Positions 1 to 5,978 of a DNA stretch of 8,562 nucleotides are shown here, in pieces. The DNA is taken from NCBI GenBank assembly GCA_025457905.1, contig JALOTM010000026.1, forward strand, positions 1-8,562. The letters are read 5' to 3'. Made by a program: the position numbers and the translations under genes. Origin of the DNA: Methanomassiliicoccales archaeon. Lineage in GTDB: Archaea; Thermoplasmatota; Thermoplasmata; Methanomassiliicoccales; UBA472. The first letter of the stretch is position 1. Every line of letters begins with the position of its first letter. The notes under the pieces were generated by a model that saw nothing but the letters and a program-made list of their open reading frames with translations, made no database searches and was not told the origin of the DNA.

Positions 1-1080
1 ATCGGCACCTCCAAGGACCATTCCGTCCCGGAGGAGGAGATGGAGAAGGCGAGGATCGCCCTGCGCTACGGCGCGGACGCCATCATGGACCTGAGCACCG
101 GTGGGGACATAGACGCCATGCGGCGCGCCGTCCTCAGGGAAGTGGACGTGCCCGTGGGCACCGTGCCGATATATCAGACCGGCCTGCGCATGGCCCGCCA
201 GAGCGCGGTCGTGGACATGGACGAGGACGACATCTTCCGAGGGATCGAGACCCACGCCAAGGACGGCGTGGACTTCATGACCGTGCACTGCGGCATAACC
301 AAGGAGAGCGTCTCCTGGCTGAGGAGGGCGGGGAGGCTCACGGACGTGGTCTCGCGCGGCGGCTCCTTCCTGGTGGCCTGGATCCTGCACAACGACAAGG
401 AGAACCCTCTGTACGAGCAGTACGACTACCTGCTGGAGATGGCGCGGGAGCACGAGTTCACGCTGTCCCTCGGCGACGGCCTGAGGCCGGGATGCCTGCA
501 CGACGCCAGCGACGCCGCGCAGCTCTCCGAGCTCTTCATACTTGGGACGCTGGTCAGGCGCGCCCGGGAGGCCGGGGTGCAGTCCATGGTGGAGGGCCCC
601 GGCCACGTCCCCATGGACCAGATAGAGGCCAACGTGCGCATCGAGAAGGCCGCCTGCGACGGCGCCCCCTTCTACGTGCTCGGGCCGCTGGTCACGGACA
701 TCGCCCCCGGCTACGACCACATCACCGCGGCCATCGGGGGGGCCATCGCCGCCCGCGCCGGCGCGGACTTCCTATGCTATGTGACGCCCTCCGAGCACCT
801 CTCCCTGCCCACGCCCGAGGACGTCAAGGAGGGCCTCATCGCCTCCAAGATCGCGGCCCACGCCGCCGATATCGCGCTGGGCAGGTCGAGGCAGCGGGAC
901 GACGCCATGGCCCTGGCCCGGCGCAACCTCGACTGGGAGGCCATGTTCGCCCATGCCCTGGACCCGGAGAGGGCGCGGGCCTACCGCTCCCGGGGGCACA
1001 ACGAGGACGTGGAGGGCTGCTCCATGTGCGGGGACGTGTGCGCCATCAAGATCGTGAAGGAGTACCTCAGGAAAGGATGA
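1..1080 (+). CDS. thiC: Phosphomethylpyrimidine synthase ThiC (5' truncated by window edge)
   Basis: ThiC is a radical-SAM enzyme that converts 5-aminoimidazole ribotide to hydroxymethylpyrimidine phosphate for thiamine synthesis in the cytoplasm. The frame is open from base 1 (IGTSKDH...), so 359 residues are present; short-form ThiC is about 420-430, so roughly the first 70 are missing. Family signatures visible: the ALRYGADAIMDLSTGGD block, EGPGHVPM with its metal/substrate histidine, GYDHITAAIGGA, and PSEHLSLP with a second conserved histidine. The C-terminus has the [4Fe-4S] motif CSMCGDVC (window residues 340, 343 and 347, CX2CX3C), a spacing I associate with short ThiC forms; long bacterial forms have CX2CX4C. 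It ends in TGA, three bases before the stop of the convergent membrane-protein gene. No thiamine riboswitch can be judged because the 5' end is outside the window. Confidence 0.97.
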   Translation: MGTSKDHSVPEEEMEKARIALRYGADAIMDLSTGGDIDAMRRAVLREVDVPVGTVPIYQTGLRMARQSAVVDMDEDDIFRGIETHAKDGVDFMTVHCGITKESVSWLRRAGRLTDVVSRGGSFLVAWILHNDKENPLYEQYDYLLEMAREHEFTLSLGDGLRPGCLHDASDAAQLSELFILGTLVRRAREAGVQSMVEGPGHVPMDQIEANVRIEKAACDGAPFYVLGPLVTDIAPGYDHITAAIGGAIAARAGADFLCYVTPSEHLSLPTPEDVKEGLIASKIAAHAADIALGRSRQRDDAMALARRNLDWEAMFAHALDPERARAYRSRGHNEDVEGCSMCGDVCAIKIVKEYLRKG

Positions 1081-1083
1081 GCC

Positions 1084-1536
1084 CTATAATGGCCTCTTCT
1101 TCTGCCGGAACTCGGTGTAGGGCCTCCATATCAGCGCCACCGCAACGGCGAGGATCGCCATCCCTATCAACAGGGTGATGAGCGCCAGCATGTCCAGGCC
1201 CCAGAGCCAGTACATGACCGGGATGGAGAGTCCGAAGAGGGCGATGGAGAGGAAGTAGAACACGTCCCACGTGGCCCCGGCCCGGGTGTAGGGGGGCGTC
1301 CGGCGCAGGAAGGTGACGTTGCGCGTGGTGTCCCAGGCCACCAGCATTATGAAGAGGTGGAAGAGGAGGCTCAGGAAAACGAAGGTGCCCTGGACAGGCA
1401 GCGAGGACTTGTCGGGCAGGGTGGTAAGCAACAGAGTGATGGCGGTGAAGGTGAACCCCGCGAAGATGGAGAGCACCTGGTGGATGCCGCCCATGTAGCT
1501 GACGAACTCCGAGTAATCGGGGCTCTCCTCGTCCAA
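1084..1536 (-). CDS. Small four-helix membrane protein, unknown function
   Basis: The 150-residue product has four hydrophobic stretches, at about residues 19-40, 48-69, 91-112 and 115-137, so it should be an integral membrane protein. It has an acidic N-terminus (MDEESPDYSE) and a basic C-terminus (FRQKKRPL). I do not recognise the family and assign no function. The start chosen is TTG at 1534-1536, preceded by a weak GGTGG element; an in-frame ATG at 1492-1494 would remove 14 residues and leave TM1 intact. It stops with TAG. It lies downstream of the tRNA-Thr gene on the same strand, with a T6 stretch between them and no clear TATA box of its own, so it may depend on read-through from the tRNA promoter. 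High GC3 and a hydropathy pattern typical of real membrane proteins support it as coding. Confidence 0.8.
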   Translation of the reverse strand: MDEESPDYSEFVSYMGGIHQVLSIFAGFTFTAITLLLTTLPDKSSLPVQGTFVFLSLLFHLFIMLVAWDTTRNVTFLRRTPPYTRAGATWDVFYFLSIALFGLSIPVMYWLWGLDMLALITLLIGMAILAVAVALIWRPYTEFRQKKRPL

Positions 1537-1569
1537 ATGCCCACCGATATCACATTCGGCGCACCTGGG

Positions 1570-1575
1570 AAAAAA
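1570..1575 (-). terminator. T6 tract downstream of tRNA-Thr
   Basis: Six T residues on the minus strand begin 20 bases after the encoded CCA of the tRNA. Oligo-T tracts act as intrinsic terminators for archaeal RNA polymerase. The tract may end tRNA transcription or attenuate read-through into the membrane-protein gene that starts at 1536. Confidence 0.5.
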
Positions 1576-1594
1576 CTTGCGATGGGAGGAGGAA

Positions 1595-1698
1595 TGGAGC
1601 CACTGGAGGGTTTCGAACCCCCGACCTACAGTTTACGAAACTGTCGCTCTCTCGCGGCCCCGGAGAGGCCTCAGGGGCTGCCGCTGAGCTACAGTGGC
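1595..1698 (-). tRNA. tRNA-Thr (anticodon CGU), with a D-loop intron
   Basis: Cloverleaf on the minus strand: acceptor GCCACTG (1698-1692) pairs perfectly with CAGTGGC (1605-1599), discriminator T73 and encoded CCA follow (1598-1595). T8 A9, D-stem GCTC/GAGC, anticodon arm ACAGT-TTCGTAA-ACTGT (1644-1628) with anticodon CGU reading ACG (Thr), variable loop AGGTC, and T-arm GGGGG-TTCGAAA-CCCTC with one G-U pair. G1-C72 and C2-G71 fit threonine identity. The D-arm is interrupted by extra sequence that is removed as an intron (separate entry), giving a 77-nt mature tRNA including CCA, with a 9-nt D-loop that keeps A14, G18G19 and A21. Confidence 0.95.
1652..1678 (-). other. Noncanonical 27-nt archaeal tRNA intron (position 20a/20b) with bulge-helix-bulge
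   Basis: On the minus strand a near-ideal bulge-helix-bulge can be drawn. The central 4-bp helix is GCGG (1684-1681) with CCGC (1657-1654). The 5' bulge is CAG (1680-1678) and the 3' bulge GAG (1653-1651). The inner helix is CCCC/GGGG (1677-1674 with 1661-1658), closed by a 12-nt loop. The outer helix is the D-stem GCTC/GAGC, separated by an A-A mismatch. Known archaeal splicing endonuclease cleavage after the second bulge base gives CA^G and GA^G and releases 27 nt. A 29-nt excision (1650-1678), leaving a 7-nt D-loop, is possible but does not fit the bulge geometry. Confidence 0.85.
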
Positions 1699-1725
1699 AC
1701 GAAATCCCCCAACAGGCCTACCTCA

Positions 1726-1733
1726 TTTAAACC
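1726..1733 (-). promoter_or_regulatory. TATA box / BRE of tRNA-Thr
   Basis: On the minus strand TTTAAA (1731-1726), preceded by the purine-rich AAGAAAGG, lies 28-33 bases before the first base of the tRNA at 1698. This matches archaeal box A spacing for a transcript starting a few bases before the tRNA. It is one of the few AT-rich points in the region. Confidence 0.75.
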
Positions 1734-1813
1734 TTTCTTGGTGGCGGGCCGCGGGCGCCCGGGGAGACCTAGGGACGCCATCGCTGTGTTAAGAAATCTG
1801 GCCTGAACCAAAG

Positions 1814-1821
1814 TGATATAT
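1814..1821 (+). promoter_or_regulatory. Possible TATA box of the DnaA-like gene
   Basis: GATATATC stands out in the GC-rich sequence at 1815-1822. If it is box A, transcription would start near 1840-1847, downstream of the GTG (1813) and ATG (1828, 1831) codons, which would favour a start at GTG 1885 or 1888. The same stretch also contains GTGAT (1813-1817), which could instead serve as a Shine-Dalgarno sequence 10 bases before ATG 1828. The two readings exclude each other. Confidence 0.4.
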
Positions 1822-1827
1822 CGAGCC

Positions 1828-4011
1828 ATGATGATTTTACACGCGGTCACTTTGCTGGCGGAACTGGGCATTCCCGATGGTCAGGTGGTGGATCGCTACC
1901 GCGGCGGAGAGGGCGTGCTCAAGAAGGTGCTGGAGGACGTCAGGAAATACGCTTTCTCGGGCTACGTCAAGCTGGAGTTCGAGCTCAACGTGGACCGGGC
2001 CGAGGGGGCGGTGGCCTTCAACTCCGGCGAGCCGGTGGTGGCCCTCTACGTCTTCAAGAAGGGCGGCGCCCTGAGGCCGGAGCGCGTCTACAAGGGCGGC
2101 AAGGCGGTGGAGTTCGTCTGGGAGGACTCCCTGCTGCCCGAGTCCTCGATATCGTTGCACAGCCGGGTGAGCGCCCAGGACATGGAGCGCTCGCACCCCG
2201 ACGCCAAGATCGGCAAGGTGGAGCTGGTGCCGCCCCCGAACCTCACCAACCCCCGCAGCGTGGGCGACGTCCAGAAGCTGGTCGGGAAGGGGGACGAGGT
2301 GGCGCACCGCATCAACGACTGGGCCAGGGAGGGCTACAACGTAAGCAACCTCATCCGGCTGTACGTGACGGACCCGCAGGCCGCGGCCCGCTCCCTGCCC
2401 TACTTCGAGTCGAACATCCAGCGCCTGGAGGGCCTGGAGGAGATACTGCGCTTCCTCGACACCCAGGGGTACGAGAGGGAGGCCGAGTCCCTGATGCGCA
2501 AGATGCGCGACCCCGAGCGCCTCCTGGACGTGGAGGCGGAGCTGGAGTCCCTGAGGCGCAGGATCGAGGGCTACGAGGAGCTGCCGGAGGAGACCCCCCA
2601 GGCCCAGATCCACCGGGACATGGAGCGCAAGCGCGTGGACGAGAAGATCGACGGGGTGTACGACCTCATCATGCAGTACCATAAGCAGATAACCACCCAG
2701 GAGGTCGCGGCCGTCAAGTGCCCCCGCTGCGGCGGGAGCATGGATCCCGAGGGCGCCTGCCCCACCTGCCCTCCTGCCGCCGCCAAGACGGTCTACGGAC
2801 GCCCCCTCAACCCCCGCTACTCCTTCGAGCACTTCGTGGTGGGGCCGAACTCGCGCTTCGCCGAGGCGGCGGCCAAGGCCGTGGCCAGCGCCCCCGGGAA
2901 GTCCTACAACCCCTTGTTCATCTACTCCCGCTCCGGGCTGGGGAAGACCCATCTGCTGCAGGCCATCGGCAACCAGATAGCCAAGGACCCCAAGTACGCC
3001 ATCATCCTGGCGCCCACCGACGCCCTGGAGACGGAGATCATCAACGCCATCCAGGAAAGGACCCTGGACCAGCTGCGCGCCACCTACCGCGGGGCGGACG
3101 TGCTGCTCATCGACGACGTGCAGTTCCTGGCCGGGAAGGAGCGCATGCAGGAGGAGCTGTTCCAGATCTTCAACATCATCATGGAGAGGGGGGGCCAGGT
3201 GGTGCTCACCTCGGACCGCCCGCCCAAGGAGATACCCTCCCTCAGCGAGCGCCTGGTCACCAGGTTCGAGTCCGGCCTCATCGCCGACATCCAGCCGCCG
3301 GAGCTGGAGACGCGCATGGCCATCCTGGACCGCCGGGTCAAGGTGGACGGGCTGCAGGTGCCACGCGAAGTGCTCACCCTGATCGCCGAGGCCTGCCGGG
3401 ACAACGTGCGGCAGCTGGAAGGGGGCCTGAACCGGGTGGTGGCCTTCTCCTCCCTGCTCAAGGCGGACATCACCCTGGAGAGGGCGCAGGAGATACTGGG
3501 CATGGAGCCGCCCAAGCCCCAGCGCAAGCCTGCCAGGTCGGAGCTGGCCGACGGCCACTCCTACCTGGTGGAGGAGGACAAGCCAGACCTGGCGCACCGC
3601 CTGCTGCTGGCCAAGGCGCGGGAGGGGTACTCGGCCCTGGGCATCGTGCGCGGGCATCCCAAGACCCTGCGCGCCCGTGGGGGCGACGCGGACCTGACCC
3701 TTCTCTGGCTCACGGACAGGGAGTCGGAGAAGGAGAGGACCGTCCCGCCCTCGCTGGAGAGGCTGGTGAGCATCATCGAGGCCTTCGTGGAGGAGAAGAG
3801 GCGCACCGTCGTCCTGCTGGACGACATCCAGTACCTGGTATCGAACAACAGCTTCGAGGGGGTGGTGCGCTTCCTGCGCAACGTCGTGGACAACATCTCG
3901 GAGCGCAGCGCGGTCTTCATGGTCTCCCTGAGCCCGGATAGCCTGGGGCCTCAGGAGAGGTCGATACTGGAGAGGGAGATGGAAGTGCTGCGCCAGGTGA
4001 GGTCGGAATAG
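1828..4011 (+). CDS. DnaA-type AAA+ ATPase fused to a zinc ribbon and a C-terminal DUF835 domain
   Basis: Numbering is from ATG 1828 (727 residues). Order: small domain of about 35-115 (GYVKLEFELN, then VAFNSGEPVVALYVF), resembling archaeal DUF2226/DUF4388-like modules; charged helical region 145-290; zinc ribbon C298/C301/C311/C314; DnaA AAA+ core about 327-560; linker; DUF835 about 577-727. The core begins LNPRYSFEHFVVGPNSRFAE like bacterial DnaA. It has Walker A SGLGKTH (K373), Walker B LLIDDVQF (D429, D430), sensor 1 VVLTSDRPPKEIP, box VII arginines R475 and R479, and sensor 2 NVRQLEGGLNRV (R528). R438 in GKERMQEE matches the E. coli R245 single-strand contact. No domain IV (DnaA-box HTH) follows; DUF835 shows ...LWLT... 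and VVLLDDIQYLVSNNSFEG. Start is uncertain: GTG 1813, ATG 1828/1831 or GTG 1885/1888; codons before 1885 are unusually AT-rich. Function is unknown; a nucleotide-switched DNA or regulatory factor is inferred. It ends TAG, three bases before the convergent gene. Confidence 0.93.
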   Translation: MMILHAVTLLAELGIPDGQVVDRYRGGEGVLKKVLEDVRKYAFSGYVKLEFELNVDRAEGAVAFNSGEPVVALYVFKKGGALRPERVYKGGKAVEFVWEDSLLPESSISLHSRVSAQDMERSHPDAKIGKVELVPPPNLTNPRSVGDVQKLVGKGDEVAHRINDWAREGYNVSNLIRLYVTDPQAAARSLPYFESNIQRLEGLEEILRFLDTQGYEREAESLMRKMRDPERLLDVEAELESLRRRIEGYEELPEETPQAQIHRDMERKRVDEKIDGVYDLIMQYHKQITTQEVAAVKCPRCGGSMDPEGACPTCPPAAAKTVYGRPLNPRYSFEHFVVGPNSRFAEAAAKAVASAPGKSYNPLFIYSRSGLGKTHLLQAIGNQIAKDPKYAIILAPTDALETEIINAIQERTLDQLRATYRGADVLLIDDVQFLAGKERMQEELFQIFNIIMERGGQVVLTSDRPPKEIPSLSERLVTRFESGLIADIQPPELETRMAILDRRVKVDGLQVPREVLTLIAEACRDNVRQLEGGLNRVVAFSSLLKADITLERAQEILGMEPPKPQRKPARSELADGHSYLVEEDKPDLAHRLLLAKAREGYSALGIVRGHPKTLRARGGDADLTLLWLTDRESEKERTVPPSLERLVSIIEAFVEEKRRTVVLLDDIQYLVSNNSFEGVVRFLRNVVDNISERSAVFMVSLSPDSLGPQERSILEREMEVLRQVRSE

Positions 4012-4014
4012 GTC

Positions 4015-5064
4015 TCAGAGGTGCTTGGACTCGGCCTTGAAGTCTATCAGGCGCTCCAGGGCCTCGTCGTACTTCTCCTGCTTCCTGGCCGTCCCTGCCT
4101 CCTTGAGCAGCTTGACCAGCGTGGCCACGTCCTTGCCCTCGGCCTTGGCGTCCAGCAGCTGCGACTTGGCCTTCTTGAGCTCTCCGTCCAGCAGCTCGGG
4201 GAGGCCTTTCATGACCTCCTCGCGCCCCTTGCGGGCCAATATGCCCATCATGCTCCAGTCACCATGCTCGCCGGCGTCCTTGGCCTCGGCCAGGAGCTTC
4301 TTCGGCTCCCGCACGTCCACGTAGAATCGCTCGCAGGAGGCGATGAGCTTGCCCAGGTCATCGACCAGCTCGTTGGCCTCGATGTACTTGCCGGTGAGCT
4401 TCTCTGCCTGCTTCATCCCCTTGGAGGCCTCGTCCAGCGCTCCGCGCAGATCGCCGGCGGCCCGGCGCTCGCCCACGGCCTTGATGGCCTCGTTGATCCC
4501 GGAGGGGTTGGAGCTCATGGACTTGGCCACCTGCACCAGCTTCTCCAGGTGCTCCACGTCCGTGTCCAGGCGGTCATCGATGGCCGCCCGTATGCTGGTG
4601 TGGCACTCCTTGACGTACTGGACGGCGGCCACCACATCGTTGCCCTTGCCCGCGCGCACCGCCTTGTCGATGAGCCTGCGCCCCTCGCCGGTGTCTATCC
4701 CATACTCCTTGGCCAGGGCCAGGAGGGGCTTGACCTCGGCCACCAGCTCGGGGAACTGCTTGCGCAGCTCGGAATCGTCCGGACGGGGCTCGGGCTTGGG
4801 CGCCGGGGAGGGGGGCGATGGCCTCTCCTCCTTCGCGGGAGGGGCGGGGCCCACCTCCACCTCCTCGATGACGAACTCCACCCCGCACTTGGGGCAGGAG
4901 GTGGAGCTGGCCGAGATGATGGAGTTGCAGTTGGGGCATTCGATCTCCGTGACCTCCTCGATGACGAACTCCACCCCGCACTTGGGGCACTTGGAGACCT
5001 CTCCCCTGATGTGATGACCACATTCGGGGCAATCGAACTCGAAAGCCTCGTCTTCACTAGCCAA
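4015..5064 (-). CDS. Double zinc-ribbon protein with Pro-rich linker and helical C-terminal region
   Basis: The 349-residue product begins with two treble-clef-type zinc ribbons: C12/C15/C26/C29 and C43/C46/C57/C60 (CPECG, CPKCG, CPNC, CPKCG). Each is followed by the same VEFVIEEV segment. A proline-rich linker (about 71-97) leads to some 250 residues of charged amphipathic helices with no membrane segment, probably a TPR-like or coiled-coil solenoid. I recognise no enzyme motif, so a scaffold or adaptor role is inference only. The start is TTG (5062-5064), supported by GGAG seven bases upstream and by a TATA-like element about 45 bases upstream. It is convergent with the DnaA-like gene, with only three bases between the two stop codons. 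Both proteins pair zinc ribbons with long helical regions, which hints at a related design but does not prove interaction. Confidence 0.92.
   Translation of the reverse strand: MASEDEAFEFDCPECGHHIRGEVSKCPKCGVEFVIEEVTEIECPNCNSIISASSTSCPKCGVEFVIEEVEVGPAPPAKEERPSPPSPAPKPEPRPDDSELRKQFPELVAEVKPLLALAKEYGIDTGEGRRLIDKAVRAGKGNDVVAAVQYVKECHTSIRAAIDDRLDTDVEHLEKLVQVAKSMSSNPSGINEAIKAVGERRAAGDLRGALDEASKGMKQAEKLTGKYIEANELVDDLGKLIASCERFYVDVREPKKLLAEAKDAGEHGDWSMMGILARKGREEVMKGLPELLDGELKKAKSQLLDAKAEGKDVATLVKLLKEAGTARKQEKYDEALERLIDFKAESKHL
4859..4896 (-). repeat. 38-bp exact direct repeat, copy 1 (inside zinc-ribbon gene)
   Basis: This copy is identical base for base to 4952-4989, 93 bases (31 codons) away in the same reading frame. 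It encodes CPKCGVEFVIEEV after the second ribbon's first knuckle. Synonymous positions are identical too, so it points to a recent duplication or gene conversion within the gene rather than protein-level constraint alone. Confidence 0.9.
4952..4989 (-). repeat. 38-bp exact direct repeat, copy 2 (inside zinc-ribbon gene)
   Basis: Partner of the copy at 4859-4896. It encodes CPKCGVEFVIEEV in the first zinc ribbon. The flanking sequences on both sides differ between the copies, so the identity ends sharply. Confidence 0.9.
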
Positions 5065-5104
5065 GCAACCACTCCAGCGCTGGATGCTTAAACGAGCGTT
5101 AGTG

Positions 5105-5115
5105 AATAAATAATT
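5105..5115 (-). promoter_or_regulatory. TATA box of the zinc-ribbon gene
   Basis: On the minus strand AATTATTTATT is the most AT-rich stretch of the 88-base gap between the TIM-barrel gene and the zinc-ribbon gene. Transcription starting about 25 bases downstream, near 5084, would give a leader of about 20 bases. That leader contains GGAG (5075-5072), seven bases before the TTG start at 5064. The T-rich strand could also help terminate the upstream gene, whose stop is at 5153. Confidence 0.65.
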
Positions 5116-5152
5116 GTCGTCGTGGGTGCTGCTGGTGATTTCGTCCTCGGGG

Positions 5153-5956
5153 CTAGGCCAACAGCTCCAGCATGGCCCTAGCCCCCTCCTCGGGCGGCGG
5201 GGTCTCGCTTATCAGGGTCAGCCCTCCCTTGAAGCGCCTCAGGGCGGCGACGGCTAGGGAGTAGTCGGGGGACCTCGAGGCCAAGGGCAGGTGCCTCCTC
5301 TCCCCCTGCGCCGTGTACTCGATGCAGGAGAAGTGGCAGTGCAGACGGGCCTTGTGGAAGGAGCGCGCCTGCCTGAGGGCCCTCTCGAAGCCCTCCGGGC
5401 TGTTCATGCCTCCCCGGGAGCGGGCGTGGAGGTGCGCGAAGTCCAGGACGGGGGCCGTCCCCCGCACCCTCCGGGCCACGTCCCCGATCTCCTCCAGCGT
5501 GCCCCAGGAGCCCAGCTTGCCCATGGTCTCCAGGCCCAGTGTGACGTCCTCCAGGCCCTCGGCGCCCATGGCCTCGCGCAGCCTCGAGAGGGCCTCGACC
5601 ACCGCCTCGGTGCACTCCTCCTCCCCGCTGCCGGAGTAGGAGGCGGCATGCACCACCAGGATCCATGCCCCCAGCTGATGGCAGATGCGCGCGCTCCTCA
5701 GCACCCATTCCTCGCTCTTGGCCCTCGTCTCATGGCTGGGGGAGTTGAAGTTGACGTAGTAGGGGGCGTGGGCGCTGAGCAGCACGCCCAGCTCCTTGGC
5801 CCTCCTGCCGGCCGCGCGGGCGTTTGCCTCGGCCATGCGAGCCTGCCTCACGAACTGCACCTCGAGGGCGGAGAACCCCATGGCCGCCGCCCGCTCCACC
5901 GCGTCCACCGGACCCTTGCTGCCAGCGGGGTATCCCGCGGGCCCCACCTCGACCAT
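5153..5956 (-). CDS. Endonuclease IV-like TIM-barrel protein (AP endonuclease family 2)
   Basis: The 267-residue protein has the length and motif order of the xylose isomerase-like/endonuclease IV superfamily, whose DNA-repair members cut 5' of abasic sites with three Zn ions. Candidate metal ligands, by analogy with E. coli Nfo, are H63 (SAHAPYY), H103 (VVHAAS), E143 (GLETMG), D172 and H175 (VLDFAHLH), H206 or H208 (HCHFS), H222 (RRHLPL) and E251 (ISETPP). The Nfo Asp229 position appears to be arginine (R220), so the third metal site may be altered. The start is ATG 5954-5956, with a TATA-like element 26 bases upstream. It ends TAG and is divergent from the kinase-methyltransferase-glycosylase group, which includes a glycosylase that makes abasic sites. 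A sugar isomerase-like role cannot be excluded from the fold alone. Confidence 0.88.
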   Translation of the reverse strand: MVEVGPAGYPAGSKGPVDAVERAAAMGFSALEVQFVRQARMAEANARAAGRRAKELGVLLSAHAPYYVNFNSPSHETRAKSEEWVLRSARICHQLGAWILVVHAASYSGSGEEECTEAVVEALSRLREAMGAEGLEDVTLGLETMGKLGSWGTLEEIGDVARRVRGTAPVLDFAHLHARSRGGMNSPEGFERALRQARSFHKARLHCHFSCIEYTAQGERRHLPLASRSPDYSLAVAALRRFKGGLTLISETPPPEEGARAMLELLA

Positions 5957-5978
5957 GGTGCATCATCCCCGGCGCCGC

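Noticed and set aside
1018..1041. CX2CX3C spacing of the ThiC cluster cysteines as an anomaly
   Set aside because: This spacing is, to my knowledge, normal in short archaeal and anaerobe-type ThiC; only the long bacterial forms show CX2CX4C.
1752..1761. Perfect 10-bp palindrome CGGGCGCCCG between the tRNA and DnaA-like genes
   Set aside because: Short GC palindromes are expected by chance in such GC-rich sequence. It occurs once and is not placed at a promoter.
1699..1827. Search for DnaA boxes (TTATNCACA) or archaeal origin repeats beside the DnaA-like gene
   Set aside because: Neither this gap nor the other intergenic regions contain a convincing match or repeated motif, so there is no support for an origin here.
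1837..3657. 606-codon open frame on the minus strand opposite the DnaA-like gene
   Set aside because: It lies antisense to a gene with clear DnaA motifs. Its Leu/Gly/His/Val-rich composition is typical of a shadow frame in GC-rich DNA, and it has no recognisable domain.
4009..4011. TAG of the DnaA-like gene as a possible pyrrolysine codon, since a long open frame continues downstream
   Set aside because: The downstream frame is only the antisense shadow of the zinc-ribbon gene, and DUF835 is complete at the TAG. Three of the complete genes here end in TAG, consistent with ordinary termination.
4021..5091. 356-codon plus-strand open frame opposite the zinc-ribbon gene
   Set aside because: It is a shadow of the minus-strand gene, whose zinc ribbons, TATA box and SD are convincing. 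The plus frame has repetitive low-complexity translation and no start signals.
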